64,000 bases of DNA, taken from NCBI GenBank assembly GCA_000972765.1, contig CP011265.1:3903001-3967000 (forward strand), read 5' to 3'. Of the stretch, positions 26,775 to 35,558 are shown one piece after another (position 1 is the stretch's first letter; every line of letters begins with the position of its first letter). The stretch comes from Verrucomicrobia bacterium IMCC26134 (GTDB lineage: Bacteria > Verrucomicrobiota > Verrucomicrobiia > Opitutales > Opitutaceae). The notes under the pieces are model-generated. The model searched no databases. It had not been told where the DNA came from and saw nothing but the letters and a program-made list of their open reading frames with translations. The translations under genes and the position numbers were made by a program.

Positions 26775-27914
26775 TTAGAAGAGGTCGGCGGGGTCGGTGG
26801 AGTGGACTTTTTTGAGGGCGAGGTGGCCGGCGATGAGGCACATGCTGCTGGTCAGGGCAAAGATGAGGAGCACGCGTTCGGGAGTGAGGAACATGCGTAT
26901 CTGGGTAAATTCCTCGATGAGCTTGTAGAGGCCTGCACCCGCCACCAAACCGGGAACAAAGCCGGCGAGCGCCATGAGCAGGGCCTCGTAGAGCACGATG
27001 CCGGAGATGAATCGCGGCGGGTGCCCCATGGCTTTGAGCGTTGCGAATTGCGGAAGGTGGTCGTTCACCTCGTTGAAAAGAATCTGGTAGCAGATGATGA
27101 TGCCGATCGAGAAGCCCACGAGCAGGCCGATGCCGAAGACGACGCCGGCGGGGCTGCGCCGCGTGGTGACGTTGATTTCGCGGGCGTTGATCTCATCGGG
27201 CGTGAGGAGGAGAGCGATGGGGGGCAACTTCGCGAGCAGTCGCTTGCGGACTTCTTTGAGGTCGGCCCCGGGTTTGACGCGGATGAGCCCGAGATCGACC
27301 ACGTTTCTGGATTGGTCCTGCATGAGTAAAAAAGTATCGGCGCTCATGAGCAGGTGTCCTTCGTAGGTGAAGTTGGGGCCGAGTTCGAACAAGCCGACAA
27401 CCTTGGCGCTGATACGGCCGAGAGTGGATACAGTGCTGGTCTCGACGCGCCCGAGTTCTTTGCGCGAGAGTCGGTCGTATAATACGGATCCCGGTTCCAG
27501 AAGGGCCTTGCGGTGGGCCTTGATGACGTCCGTCTCGAACATCGGGTCTTCGAGGTCGACGCCTAGCGCGAATACGCGGTTGCGGGAACTATCCTGCGGG
27601 TTCCACCAATAATCGGCGCCGCTGTAGAGTGCGACCGAGGCGGCCACGCCCTCGACGTCACGCGCGAGAAAAACCCAGTCGAGGGGAAACTCTTCCCCGG
27701 TCTTGAGGTGGTTTTTTTCGATGTGGGAGAGGATCAGATCACAGTCGAAGTGGGGCGGCAGGTTGGCGGAGCTGTTGTTGCAGCCGTTAAAAAAACCTAG
27801 CTCCATGAACATGATCACGACCGAGAACGCCACTGCGAGCACGGAGAGAACAAGTCGCGACGGCTTGTCGATCAGCATACTCCAGGCGATGGGCAATGGG
27901 CGGAGGAAGCGCAT
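26775..27914 (-). CDS. DevC-like FtsX-type ABC permease 2
   Basis: A 379-residue permease with the FtsX/MacB/DevC plan: one N-terminal membrane segment (LSVLAVAFSVVIMFMELGFF, about 24-43), a large periplasmic domain of about 200 residues (with VFLARDVEGVAASVALYSGA), and three C-terminal membrane segments with FATLKAMGHPPRFI between them. The EFTQIRMFLTPERV loop precedes the last helix. It differs clearly from the other permease of this operon, so the pair probably works as a heterodimer. The gap is 3 bp to the upstream permease gene and 13 bp to the ATPase gene. Confidence 0.87.
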   Translation of the reverse strand: MRFLRPLPIAWSMLIDKPSRLVLSVLAVAFSVVIMFMELGFFNGCNNSSANLPPHFDCDLILSHIEKNHLKTGEEFPLDWVFLARDVEGVAASVALYSGADYWWNPQDSSRNRVFALGVDLEDPMFETDVIKAHRKALLEPGSVLYDRLSRKELGRVETSTVSTLGRISAKVVGLFELGPNFTYEGHLLMSADTFLLMQDQSRNVVDLGLIRVKPGADLKEVRKRLLAKLPPIALLLTPDEINAREINVTTRRSPAGVVFGIGLLVGFSIGIIICYQILFNEVNDHLPQFATLKAMGHPPRFISGIVLYEALLMALAGFVPGLVAGAGLYKLIEEFTQIRMFLTPERVLLIFALTSSMCLIAGHLALKKVHSTDPADLF

Positions 27915-27917
27915 GAA

Positions 27918-29048
27918 TCAGAACAGGTCTGCGGGGTCGGCGCGCTTTATTTTTCCCAAGGCGAAGACGGCGGCGATGGCGCACATGCCCAGGGTTAGGC
28001 CGAGAACGAACAGGGCTCGGGTCAGGTCCATGTAAACGGGGAATGACGACAGCCCTCTGAGAAGACGGTAAAGGCCGAACGAGAGGATGAGCGAGGGCAC
28101 GTAACCCATGATCGAAAATATCAGTCCCTGCCGGATGCCGACGCCATAGATGTAGCGCTCCGTGTAGCCCATGGCCTTGAGAGTGGCGAATTCCTTGAGC
28201 CGGTTGGCGATCTCGCTGGAGAGGATCTGATACAGGATGACGGCACCGACGATGAACGCCACGAGCATGCCCACTTTGAACATGATGCCGATGGGTTTGA
28301 CGTTAACGAAGTAGTTTTCCTCTCGGTCGATCAACTCGGGTTTGGTGAGAACCATGACGTCTTTGGGCAGGGACTCTCGCAGGGCGGCGGCGACGGCAAG
28401 GGCGTTCGCGCCGGGCGTGAGGCGCACTAAGCCGAACTGGTATCGCCGCAGCGCAGGAATGCCGTAGAGGCGCAGGTAGGTGTCGAAACTGACCATGGCG
28501 CTGCCATCGGCGAGCAGGCCCATGCCCAGGGCATAGTCGCCGCGAATGGCTAGTTCCTGGCGGTTGATGACGGCAGTCCCGCCGATCATCCACGGTCCGT
28601 AGCTCGGCCGCGAAAGGCTATCGGCGAGGGTAGACTGGCGTTCGCTGAGGTGGGTGACCGATTCGTTGAGCGCGTGGTCGACGAAGTAGTGTCCGCCCGG
28701 GCGAAGTCCAAAAATGAAGCAGCTTTCGGAGCTCTTGGAGATCTGGTTGCTCCAGTTCCCGCCTTGGAGCAGCAGGCCCTCGACAGAGGCGACTCCCGGC
28801 ACGTTACGCGCCTGAATGACGCGGTAGACGTCGATCGACTCGCTGCGCGTGAGCATCAGGTAGCCGCGCGAAACGATCATCATGTCGAAGTCGAGATGGC
28901 GGTAGGCGAGGGAGGCATTCAGTTTCGCCGCGCCCAGGAAGCCGGCCTGCATGAAGATGAGCAGCACGGCAAAGCAAATGCCTCCCACCGCTGTGGCGGT
29001 GCGCTTTTTGTTCTGGATGGTATTCAGCCAGGCCAGAGGCGTGCGCAT
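27918..29048 (-). CDS. DevC-like FtsX-type ABC permease 1
   Basis: A 376-residue permease. It starts MRTPLAWLNTIQNKKRTATA followed by ICFAVLLIFMQAGFLGAAKL, the hallmark N-terminus of DevC, the permease that exports heterocyst glycolipids in cyanobacteria. The periplasmic domain has SRGYLMLTRSESIDVYRVIQ and VEGLLLQGGNWSNQ. FATLKAMGYTERYIYGVGIR lies before the last two helices. The C-terminus (KIKRADPADLF) matches the other permease (STDPADLF), as expected for paralogues contacting the same ATPase. It is preceded by the DevB-like adaptor gene (39 bp gap). Confidence 0.88.
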   Translation of the reverse strand: MRTPLAWLNTIQNKKRTATAVGGICFAVLLIFMQAGFLGAAKLNASLAYRHLDFDMMIVSRGYLMLTRSESIDVYRVIQARNVPGVASVEGLLLQGGNWSNQISKSSESCFIFGLRPGGHYFVDHALNESVTHLSERQSTLADSLSRPSYGPWMIGGTAVINRQELAIRGDYALGMGLLADGSAMVSFDTYLRLYGIPALRRYQFGLVRLTPGANALAVAAALRESLPKDVMVLTKPELIDREENYFVNVKPIGIMFKVGMLVAFIVGAVILYQILSSEIANRLKEFATLKAMGYTERYIYGVGIRQGLIFSIMGYVPSLILSFGLYRLLRGLSSFPVYMDLTRALFVLGLTLGMCAIAAVFALGKIKRADPADLF

Positions 29049-29087
29049 GGGGGATATGTAAGGGTGGCAGCGACGCGCGGGTGAACT

Positions 29088-30008
29088 TTAGAGCGTGATG
29101 GTCACGTCGACTTGGAGGAACACGAGGCGGTCGAGCGGCTCGATCTCGTCCATGCGGATGGTTGCCTCGACTACTCGGCCTTGGGTGCTGGTGTTGGGGT
29201 CCATGCTTTCGATGGTGTTGCGGAAAACGATGCCGCTCACGGCGGTGACGGTGCCGGTCATTTTATTAGGGAGGGCCGGGGAGGAGATGACGGCTTTCTG
29301 TCCGGGTTTGACCTTGAGGATTTCGGATTCGTAGACCTCGGCGACGACTATCATGCCGGCGGTGTCGCCAATCTTGAAGAGTTCGTTGCGCCCTCCCGAC
29401 TGGGCGCCGACACGGGCGCGAATCTTGAGGATACGGGCCTTGATGGGTGAGCATACCTGGGAGGCGGCGAGCTGGGCTTTGGCTGCGGCTACCTCTGCGT
29501 CGGCGGCGCGAACCAGTTTGCCGGCGTCGGTGATCGCGCGTTCGAGGTCCTGGGTAGTCTGGGCGAGTTTCAACTCGGCGGATTGTTTGCCGAGAGTGCT
29601 GTCCTCGATTTGGTCCGGGGAGACGAATTCGCTGTCCTTGGCCGCATGGATGCGCTCGAAGCGGCCCTGCGCGAACTTGGTTTCGGTCGCCACGGTGGCG
29701 AGGCGCGCGCGGGCGATTTCGATGTCCTTGGCCGTGCTGACGCGCATGGAGCCGAGGTCGAGTTCGGCCTGTTTGAGGCGGTTGACGGCACCGTCCGTGG
29801 AAGAAAGTCGGACGAGCGGCTGGCCGGGCTGCACCCAGTCGCCCTCGGCAACATTGATTGCCTGGACGGTGTCGGTGGCGGGACCGTAGAGATCGACGAT
29901 GCCGGATTGGGGGAGGACGCGCCCGAGCGCGGAAACCGTGTCGGCCATCAAGGAGGAGGTGGCGAGGAGGACGGCGCCAAGCGCGGATAGAAGAGATGCG
30001 TATTTCAT
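29088..30008 (-). CDS. DevB/HlyD-type periplasmic adaptor
   Basis: A 306-residue membrane fusion protein. The N-terminal signal or anchor (YASLLSALGAVLLATSSLMA) is followed by a lipoyl half-motif (INVAEGDWVQPGQPLVRLSS), a coiled-coil hairpin (about 75-165) and the second half (SPIKARILKIRARVGAQSGG). The beta-barrel then contains GMIVVAEVYESEILKVKPGQ. The GRVLPQSGIVDLYGPATD opening is typical of DevB adaptors. It links the inner-membrane DevC/DevA complex to a TolC-like channel, which is encoded immediately upstream (37 bp). Confidence 0.88.
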   Translation of the reverse strand: MKYASLLSALGAVLLATSSLMADTVSALGRVLPQSGIVDLYGPATDTVQAINVAEGDWVQPGQPLVRLSSTDGAVNRLKQAELDLGSMRVSTAKDIEIARARLATVATETKFAQGRFERIHAAKDSEFVSPDQIEDSTLGKQSAELKLAQTTQDLERAITDAGKLVRAADAEVAAAKAQLAASQVCSPIKARILKIRARVGAQSGGRNELFKIGDTAGMIVVAEVYESEILKVKPGQKAVISSPALPNKMTGTVTAVSGIVFRNTIESMDPNTSTQGRVVEATIRMDEIEPLDRLVFLQVDVTITL

Positions 30009-30045
30009 CGGTCTTGGGATCTTATCAGGCGTTTAGTTTGGGTAA

Positions 30046-31596
30046 TCAGGGGGTCGGTGGAGTGGAAAGGTCGGCCAGTGAGAAGCTGGAGCCAGTCGCG
30101 CCCTTTTCGTCAAAAATGGCGCCGAGGGCAAAGCGGAGCTGGGCGATGGCGATGGCGTAGGAGGCGTGGGCGTTTATGTAGCGGATGCGTGAGCTGGAAT
30201 AGAGATTTTCGAGACTTAGGATGTCGAGGATGGTGCCGCTTCCGGTCTTGAGTTGTTCGTATTGGGCGGCGAGGGCGCGTTTGGAGAGCTCCACCGTGTC
30301 CTTGGCGGACATGACGGCGTCGGCACGGAGACGGACCTGCTCAAGGGACACAAGGACATCCCCGGCGATAGATTGGGAGAGTTGAATGGTCTGCGCTTCG
30401 ACCTGGTCGATGTTGGCGCGGCGTTGGCGGAGAAGGCCACGCTGATAGCTGTTGTTGAAGGGCCAGTCGAGCGAGACGCCTATGCTGCCGTTGCCGCTGG
30501 TCACGCGTTCCCTGAGCGGGGCCAGCGCGTCGTTGCTAGCGCTGAGGCCCTGGTAGCCGGCGCTGAGGGTGAGGTTAAGGCGTGGCTTGAGGTCGATGAC
30601 GGCCTGGCGGGCGAGGATGTTGAGCGGGACGATGCTCTCGGTGGAGGCAAGGTAGTCGGCGCGGGAGGCGAGGGCGCGCCGTATCATGGGGGTGCGGGCT
30701 TCGTCAGCGGTGAGCGAACCGATCTCCGTAATAGGCGGGAAAGGGTCCGTAGGGGCGGGGGTTTCGGCGATTTTTTCGGGAGGAAGGCCGAGAGCCTGGC
30801 CAAACGAGAAACGGGCCGAACGGGCATCGAGTTCGGCGTTTATCCGCACGGTGCGTTTCTCGCGAAGGTTGGCCTCCGCTTGAAGTAGGTAGGCAGGAGG
30901 GAAGATGCGGCTCTCGACCAAGACTTTGGTGGACTCGACGAGCCGGGCCGCGGCTCGCTCTACGTCGCGTTGCACGGCGAATGAATCCTCCGTAGCTAGG
31001 CTGGACCAGTAACTTGCTGCGGTATTAAAGGCTTGGGCGGCCAGCGAGTGCCGGTAGAGCAGTTTGGCGACCTTCACGTCGCCGCGGGCGGCGGCCTCGT
31101 TGGCACCCGAACTGTCCTTGCCCAGGCCGCGAAGGAGCGGAACAATCACATCGAAACTGACACGGGCGACGCCCCCATCGGCAGCTGAGGTGGAGAGCGA
31201 GTGCTGGTCTTTCGCCAACACCTCGGCGTGGGGGCTGATGCTGATACCGTTGCGAAGTTCGCGAGAGAAGCCGAAGGTGTAGGCGAGGCTGTTGGACCGG
31301 TCTGTGGGAGTGGTCGCGGGAGGACTGATCTGGGGGGTGCGGTTCTGGCTTTCCGTGACGCTGGTAAACGCATTCCAGTCGAAGGTTCCGGAGATCTGGT
31401 CGAGCACGCCGGAACGTTGTTCGATGACGGTCTCCTGGATTTTGACAGCCGGGTTTTCCCGCAAGGAATCGGTGAGAGCTTCGCGTAGGGAGAGGCCCGA
31501 AACGGTAGCGGGCGCGGCGGGTAACGCTAACGCCGCTGACCGGATGGCTAGAATCATGCAGGCGGTAATCGAAAGAAAACGCTGGTGGGTATTCAC
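30046..31596 (-). CDS. TolC-like outer-membrane efflux protein
   Basis: A 516-residue outer-membrane factor with a signal peptide (ITACMILAIRSAALALPAAP) and two OEP repeats. Each is mostly long alpha-helix with NPAVKIQ-type entries (SLREALTDSLRENPAVKIQE near residue 35). The second half contains VSLDWPFNNSYQRGLLRQRR and the YEQLKTGSGTILDILSLENL motif typical of TolC-family helices before the last strand. It is the first gene of the exporter run and its promoter must lie in the 225 bp divergent gap to the PimA-like gene. With adaptor, two permeases and ATPase it makes a full trans-envelope exporter. Confidence 0.88.
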   Translation of the reverse strand: MNTHQRFLSITACMILAIRSAALALPAAPATVSGLSLREALTDSLRENPAVKIQETVIEQRSGVLDQISGTFDWNAFTSVTESQNRTPQISPPATTPTDRSNSLAYTFGFSRELRNGISISPHAEVLAKDQHSLSTSAADGGVARVSFDVIVPLLRGLGKDSSGANEAAARGDVKVAKLLYRHSLAAQAFNTAASYWSSLATEDSFAVQRDVERAAARLVESTKVLVESRIFPPAYLLQAEANLREKRTVRINAELDARSARFSFGQALGLPPEKIAETPAPTDPFPPITEIGSLTADEARTPMIRRALASRADYLASTESIVPLNILARQAVIDLKPRLNLTLSAGYQGLSASNDALAPLRERVTSGNGSIGVSLDWPFNNSYQRGLLRQRRANIDQVEAQTIQLSQSIAGDVLVSLEQVRLRADAVMSAKDTVELSKRALAAQYEQLKTGSGTILDILSLENLYSSSRIRYINAHASYAIAIAQLRFALGAIFDEKGATGSSFSLADLSTPPTP

Positions 31597-31742
31597 GGCA
31601 GGTCGATGGGCTTTTTTTTGGGGGGGTGAATTTAATCGGGTGGTGTTCGTCTCAGATCATGCAATAAATCCGCACACCAGCTCGGTGATGAACGAGAGGG
31701 TAATTTTTGGTTATGGGCGTTTCCTGCGCTGTCTTAGTCAAT

Positions 31743-31748
31743 TATAAT
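31743..31748 (+). promoter_or_regulatory. Candidate -10 element for the PimA-like gene
   Basis: A perfect TATAAT lies 73 bp before the ATG at 31821. No good -35 is seen at the 16-18 bp spacing (TTTCCT), so it may need an activator or an extended element. The interval 31597-31820 otherwise contains nothing recognisable and must also hold the promoter of the divergent tolC-like gene. Confidence 0.35.
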
Positions 31749-31820
31749 GATTCGGAATAAAGGGATGTTTTGGCTTTAGCAAAGACACGCTTGTGCTGCA
31801 GCCTGCGAGGATATTCCACC

Positions 31821-32888
31821 ATGCGAGTTTTGCTCACTACGCCCTATGACCTAGCTGTTCCCGGCGGGGTGAACCGACACGCGCTTGATCTGCTGGATGC
31901 GCTTTCGCAGCGGGGCTGCGTCGTGCGGCTTGCGGGACCGTCGTCGGTAATTTTTCGACCCGGTGACGCTCGCATCATTCGGCTTGGCCGCGTAAGGGTG
32001 GGGGGTCTTAACGGTGCCCGGAGTCGAGTGACGCTGGATCTTGGCATCGGAGGACAATTGAAGCGTCTGATTGCCGATTTCAGGCCCGATGTGGTCCATG
32101 TGCAGGAGCCGTTTTTGCCTACGCTTAACACTTTTGCCCTGCTGTATGCGGGAAAGGCCAGGCGGGTGGGGACGTTTCACACTTATTCTGAAACAAGTCG
32201 CGGTTATCTTTGGGCGTGGCCGTGGTGTCGTTGGATAAATACCCGCCTCGATGCGCGGGTAGCGGTGTCGGTTTCGGCGCGGGAGTTCGCCACGCGGTGG
32301 CATCCGCAGCCTTTCACGATTGTCTCCAATGGCGTGTGCCTGCCGCCAGCGGATGCCGTCAGGCCGGCGCGTCCTGTCGGAAAGCCAGTAAAGGTGCTTT
32401 TCGTTGGACGGGCCGATGAGCCGCGCAAGGGGTTCGCCATACTACAGGAGGCCATGCGCCGGCTTGAGTTGGAGAGTTCCGGTGCGTTTACGCTCGATGC
32501 GGTGGGGCCGGCTACGGCGCGCGGGGAAGTGACGGCGGCAGAACTCGCGGCGGCTTATGCTTCGGCCGATGTGTGTGCGGTGCCGTCGACCGGTGGTGAG
32601 AGTTTTGGACTGGTGGCGCTTGAGGCGCTGGCGCACGGGGTGCCGGTGGTGGCATCGCGGATTCGGGGATACGCGGATTGGCTGGAAGGGATGGGCGCGG
32701 GCGCGCTCACGTGTGCGGGCGATGCGCCCGCGTTGGCGGCAGCGATTCGTGAATTGACGGGCCACCCGGCTGGTTACCTTGCGGCGGTGAGGCGGGCCCC
32801 AGAGGTCGCGGCATGTTACTCTTGGGATGTGCTGGTGCCGCGATTACTCGCGATCTACCGCGGGGACCAACCACTGTCACCTGATTAG
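31821..32888 (+). CDS. GT4 glycosyltransferase, PimA-like (phosphatidylinositol mannosyltransferase type)
   Basis: A 355-residue GT-B enzyme. It opens MRVLLTTPYDLAVPGGVNRH as PimA does. The acceptor-side block is DFRPDVVHVQEPFLPTLNTF with TFHTYSETS. The donor-side half has VLFVGRADEPRKGFAILQEA and the E-x7-E element GESFGLVALEALAHGVPVVA. PimA transfers mannose from GDP-mannose to the inositol ring of phosphatidylinositol. Beside inositol-lipid genes, an inositol phospholipid or inositol phosphorylceramide acceptor is plausible, but sugar and acceptor are inferred. The start at 31821 is preceded by GAGG 11 bp upstream. An in-frame extension to 31770 is less likely. Confidence 0.82.
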   Translation: MRVLLTTPYDLAVPGGVNRHALDLLDALSQRGCVVRLAGPSSVIFRPGDARIIRLGRVRVGGLNGARSRVTLDLGIGGQLKRLIADFRPDVVHVQEPFLPTLNTFALLYAGKARRVGTFHTYSETSRGYLWAWPWCRWINTRLDARVAVSVSAREFATRWHPQPFTIVSNGVCLPPADAVRPARPVGKPVKVLFVGRADEPRKGFAILQEAMRRLELESSGAFTLDAVGPATARGEVTAAELAAAYASADVCAVPSTGGESFGLVALEALAHGVPVVASRIRGYADWLEGMGAGALTCAGDAPALAAAIRELTGHPAGYLAAVRRAPEVAACYSWDVLVPRLLAIYRGDQPLSPD

Positions 32889-32936
32889 CCTTGGCTAACC
32901 GCCAGCCCTTCGCCCAAGTCCGAACCTGAACGGACC

Positions 32937-33581
32937 ATGAAGGGCAAATTTTTCATTCAAGAGATCATCTACCAGCTCTCCGTTTTTTTTCGTCAAATCC
33001 GCTACAGCCGTTGGTTTGCTGGGCCGCGTCACCACGAAATAGCCCGGACCAATCTTCGCCGTTTCTTCATCGATCTCAACGGCTTCTTACGTGATCAGGA
33101 GGTGGATTACTGGTTGGCCTACGGAACGCTCCTTGGCTACCACCGTGAGCAGGATTTGATATTGGGCGATATCGATATCGACATCGGGCTGCCCGAAGCC
33201 GCCTACCCGCAGCTTTTGCAGGCTATAAAACAGGTGCCACCCGGCCTCCGACTTATCGACAGCGATCAAAAAAAACACGGCGGTCCGAAGATGTATCTGA
33301 CGAGCGGTTTGTTGAAGGCTGACCTGTATTTTTACGCTGACAAAGGAGACTCGCTGAAACTCCATTTGCGCAGCCATTATGTGGCCGATTCCACCCCGGT
33401 GCCTCGCAAACTGATCTTGCCGACACGAGAGATAACCTTTCTAGGCCAGCCCACCCGAGCGCCGAACCAAGTCGAAGCACTTTTGAAATGGACCTACGGT
33501 TACATCGGACGGGACGGTCGCTTGGATCGTCGGACCGGCTTCTGGATAGAAGCGAAATCACCGACCCAGCGGACGGGCTGA
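32937..33581 (+). CDS. LicD family phosphotransferase (intact paralogue)
   Basis: A 214-residue LicD/fukutin-related protein. The nucleotidyltransferase-fold core is WLAYGTLLGYHRE followed by LGDIDIDIGLPEA, with the DxD-type metal site. Further conserved blocks are HGGPKMYLTSGLLKADLYFY and REITFLGQPTRAPNQ near the C-terminus. LicD enzymes transfer phosphocholine, phosphoribitol or similar phosphoalcohols from CDP donors to glycans or glycolipids. The acceptor here is unknown. It lies 48 bp after the PimA-like gene, likely the same transcript. The 3' end overlaps the opposite-strand gene by 82 bp. It is the intact relative of the pseudogene at 17375-17945. Confidence 0.83.
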   Translation: MKGKFFIQEIIYQLSVFFRQIRYSRWFAGPRHHEIARTNLRRFFIDLNGFLRDQEVDYWLAYGTLLGYHREQDLILGDIDIDIGLPEAAYPQLLQAIKQVPPGLRLIDSDQKKHGGPKMYLTSGLLKADLYFYADKGDSLKLHLRSHYVADSTPVPRKLILPTREITFLGQPTRAPNQVEALLKWTYGYIGRDGRLDRRTGFWIEAKSPTQRTG

Positions 33582-34531
33582 GGCGCCAGCATCTGGCGCA
33601 GGTCTCCGGTGCTAAGTAGCCGGCGCAACCGGCTTGATCGCCACAGTAATCGAAAAAGTCCCAACCAGAGCCAGCGTCTAACACTGTAGTAAAGGCGTAG
33701 GAGCGGATCGGCCGTGAGTGGCACCCATTCCTTTACTTTGCGGCGGGTGTATAAGTATGGGATTGGCCGGATGGAGCTCTGGTCTACTTCGTCGTGCGTC
33801 AAAGATGAGGGTTCCGCCTTTGTCAGCACCAACACGCTAAGGATGGCTTGGTCGAAGCGGTGGTTGTCGGTGTCCGAACCGGGCGGCGCCAGGCAAGCCT
33901 CACGGGCGCAACACTCCGCCCATTCCCTGGTGATGCTTCGGGCTAAGGTAGAGTCCGGATCGAATCCGAAAAAAGCGCCCGCCACCTGACGTTCCGCCCT
34001 GACTGCCTCCGAGGCCTTAAGGAGCCGAAACGTATCTGGATGCGTGCGTAGCTTCAACACTCCGCAACCGGCTCTGGGGGTATAAAGTCCGGTGGTCCGA
34101 ATAAACTCCAGCACCGGGTCGAGGGGCTGGACCACTACGGTGGCGCTGTCCGCCCAGACGACAGGCATCTTGGCCGTTTGCATGAGCTGCGCCACGATCA
34201 CCGGTTTCCACGCATAGCTGGAAAGGCACCGCTTCGGATCACCCGGAAAGGGCGGGCACGTCGCAAAATCGAAGGTGCGAAATTCCGCGAAGGCAAAACG
34301 TCGTTCAAGCTCCCGGCGGGTGCGATCTTCCATTCCCAAATCGTAGACCAACACCTTGAAAACCCGTTCTTGGCGGACTCTTCGCACGCTCAGGAGCATC
34401 TGAGCCAGAGATCGGGAGTAGCGTTGATCGGCCGCGGTCGCAAGGATGGCTCGAGGTTTCGTTAAATCCACCGAGTTCCTTTCGCTGACACAGCATGGAG
34501 GCATGGCCGCCTTGGGTTTCCGATCTGTCAC
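33500..34531 (-). CDS. Putative nucleotide-sugar transferase-like protein (DUF1647-like), function unknown
   Basis: A 343-residue soluble protein. After the N-terminus comes ILATAADQRYSRSLAQMLLS, then FKVLVYDLGMEDRTRRELER and SYAWKPVIVAQLMQTAKMPV followed by VWADSATVV. The order (strand, helix, a WADS element in the DxD position) resembles GT-A fold proteins such as GT8 or DUF1647 families. The C-terminal third is Arg/Trp-rich (LYYSVRRWLWLGLFRLLWRS) and may be membrane-associated. It is transcribed against the LicD genes on both sides, overlapping one by 82 bp at the 3' ends. The glycosyltransferase assignment rests on fold-like pattern only. Confidence 0.55.
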   Translation of the reverse strand: MTDRKPKAAMPPCCVSERNSVDLTKPRAILATAADQRYSRSLAQMLLSVRRVRQERVFKVLVYDLGMEDRTRRELERRFAFAEFRTFDFATCPPFPGDPKRCLSSYAWKPVIVAQLMQTAKMPVVWADSATVVVQPLDPVLEFIRTTGLYTPRAGCGVLKLRTHPDTFRLLKASEAVRAERQVAGAFFGFDPDSTLARSITREWAECCAREACLAPPGSDTDNHRFDQAILSVLVLTKAEPSSLTHDEVDQSSIRPIPYLYTRRKVKEWVPLTADPLLRLYYSVRRWLWLGLFRLLWRSSRLRRLLSTGDLRQMLAPQPVRWVGDFASIQKPVRRSKRPSRPM

Positions 34532-34681
34532 CGGGAGAGTCTTCCTTTGATCATCACGCTGGTTTATTTGTGCTTATCGCGCTACAGGTATTTCACGGGA
34601 GGCTCAAGGACGCTCTTCGCTCCAGTTCGAGAAGACTTGGGGTTGGTTTGCGATTGCGATGAATGGAGCGTTTCCGAATAC

Positions 34682-35494
34682 ATGGCGCATGAGCTTACGC
34701 GCGCGGGGTCAAGATACTGGGGGAAGTGGGCGATGATCGGCTTGGCTGCGGCAGGAATTGTGGCGACGGCCGTAGGCGGCATGGCTTGTGGAGGACCGGT
34801 GAGCTGGACCCGTGCTCGGGCCGGTTTGCGCTATCAAGTCGGGCCGGTCGAACATACGCTTCCAGAGCTGGACTTTGGTCATCCGGCGCCCTGCCTGTTG
34901 CGCCCAACTACCCTAGCGGCGATGCGAGAGACGGTAAGTTATGCTCACCGTCTGCTATCTGAGGCGGGCATTCCTCATTGGCTAACCATCGGCACTTTGC
35001 TTGGCGCGTTCCGCCATGCGGGCTTTGTGCCTTGGGACGACGACATCGATTTACAAGTGCCCATGTCCCACCTGGCTGCCTTGACGGCGATACGGCCCAA
35101 AATCGAGCAGGATGGCTATGTGCTCATGCGTGCCGGCGGCGGATTCAAATTGGCCCGGCGCAACTTCTGGCGCTTTCCCTATGTCGATCTGATCATGGTG
35201 GCTCCCAGGGAAGACCGGTTCGCCTTGGCCTTCCCACTCGCGCGCGACGGCACCCCGACCTTTGCGAAGGCGCGGCAATGGCCGCGCGAGTGCTTCCGGA
35301 AAAGCGAGCTGTTTCCGCTCACCACCATGCCTTTCGAGGACCTGCAGCTGCCCGTCCCGCGCGAGGCGCGGAAGATCGTGGAGGAGCTCTACGGTGCGGA
35401 CTCCTTGCGGACCGTGCGGCACCGCAGTTTTTCGCGCTGGCACAACCATCTTTTTATGATGACCTGTTTCCGACTCGGCCTGAGTCAAGGCTAA
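34682..35494 (+). CDS. LicD family phosphotransferase (second)
   Basis: A LicD-domain protein of about 270 residues from ATG 34682. There is an early membrane segment (MIGLAAAGIVATAVGGMACG), then the LicD core WLTIGTLLGAFRHAGFVPWD with DDIDLQVP, a complete DDD metal site. FWRFPYVDLIMVA and the C-terminal LFPLTTMPFEDLQLPVPREA, typical of the LicD family, follow. It is more like bacterial LicD than the shorter gene at 32937. The frame is open to a TTG at 34547, but that region should carry the promoter shared with the divergent gene starting at 34531, so a start at 34682 (or ATG 34730) is preferred. The substrate is unknown. Confidence 0.8.
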   Translation: MAHELTRAGSRYWGKWAMIGLAAAGIVATAVGGMACGGPVSWTRARAGLRYQVGPVEHTLPELDFGHPAPCLLRPTTLAAMRETVSYAHRLLSEAGIPHWLTIGTLLGAFRHAGFVPWDDDIDLQVPMSHLAALTAIRPKIEQDGYVLMRAGGGFKLARRNFWRFPYVDLIMVAPREDRFALAFPLARDGTPTFAKARQWPRECFRKSELFPLTTMPFEDLQLPVPREARKIVEELYGADSLRTVRHRSFSRWHNHLFMMTCFRLGLSQG

Positions 35495-35558
35495 CCCGGG
35501 CGCGACGAAAGATCGTCGCGCCCTTGACCGCGTGGTGGGGCCACGCAGGCTGGCGCGC

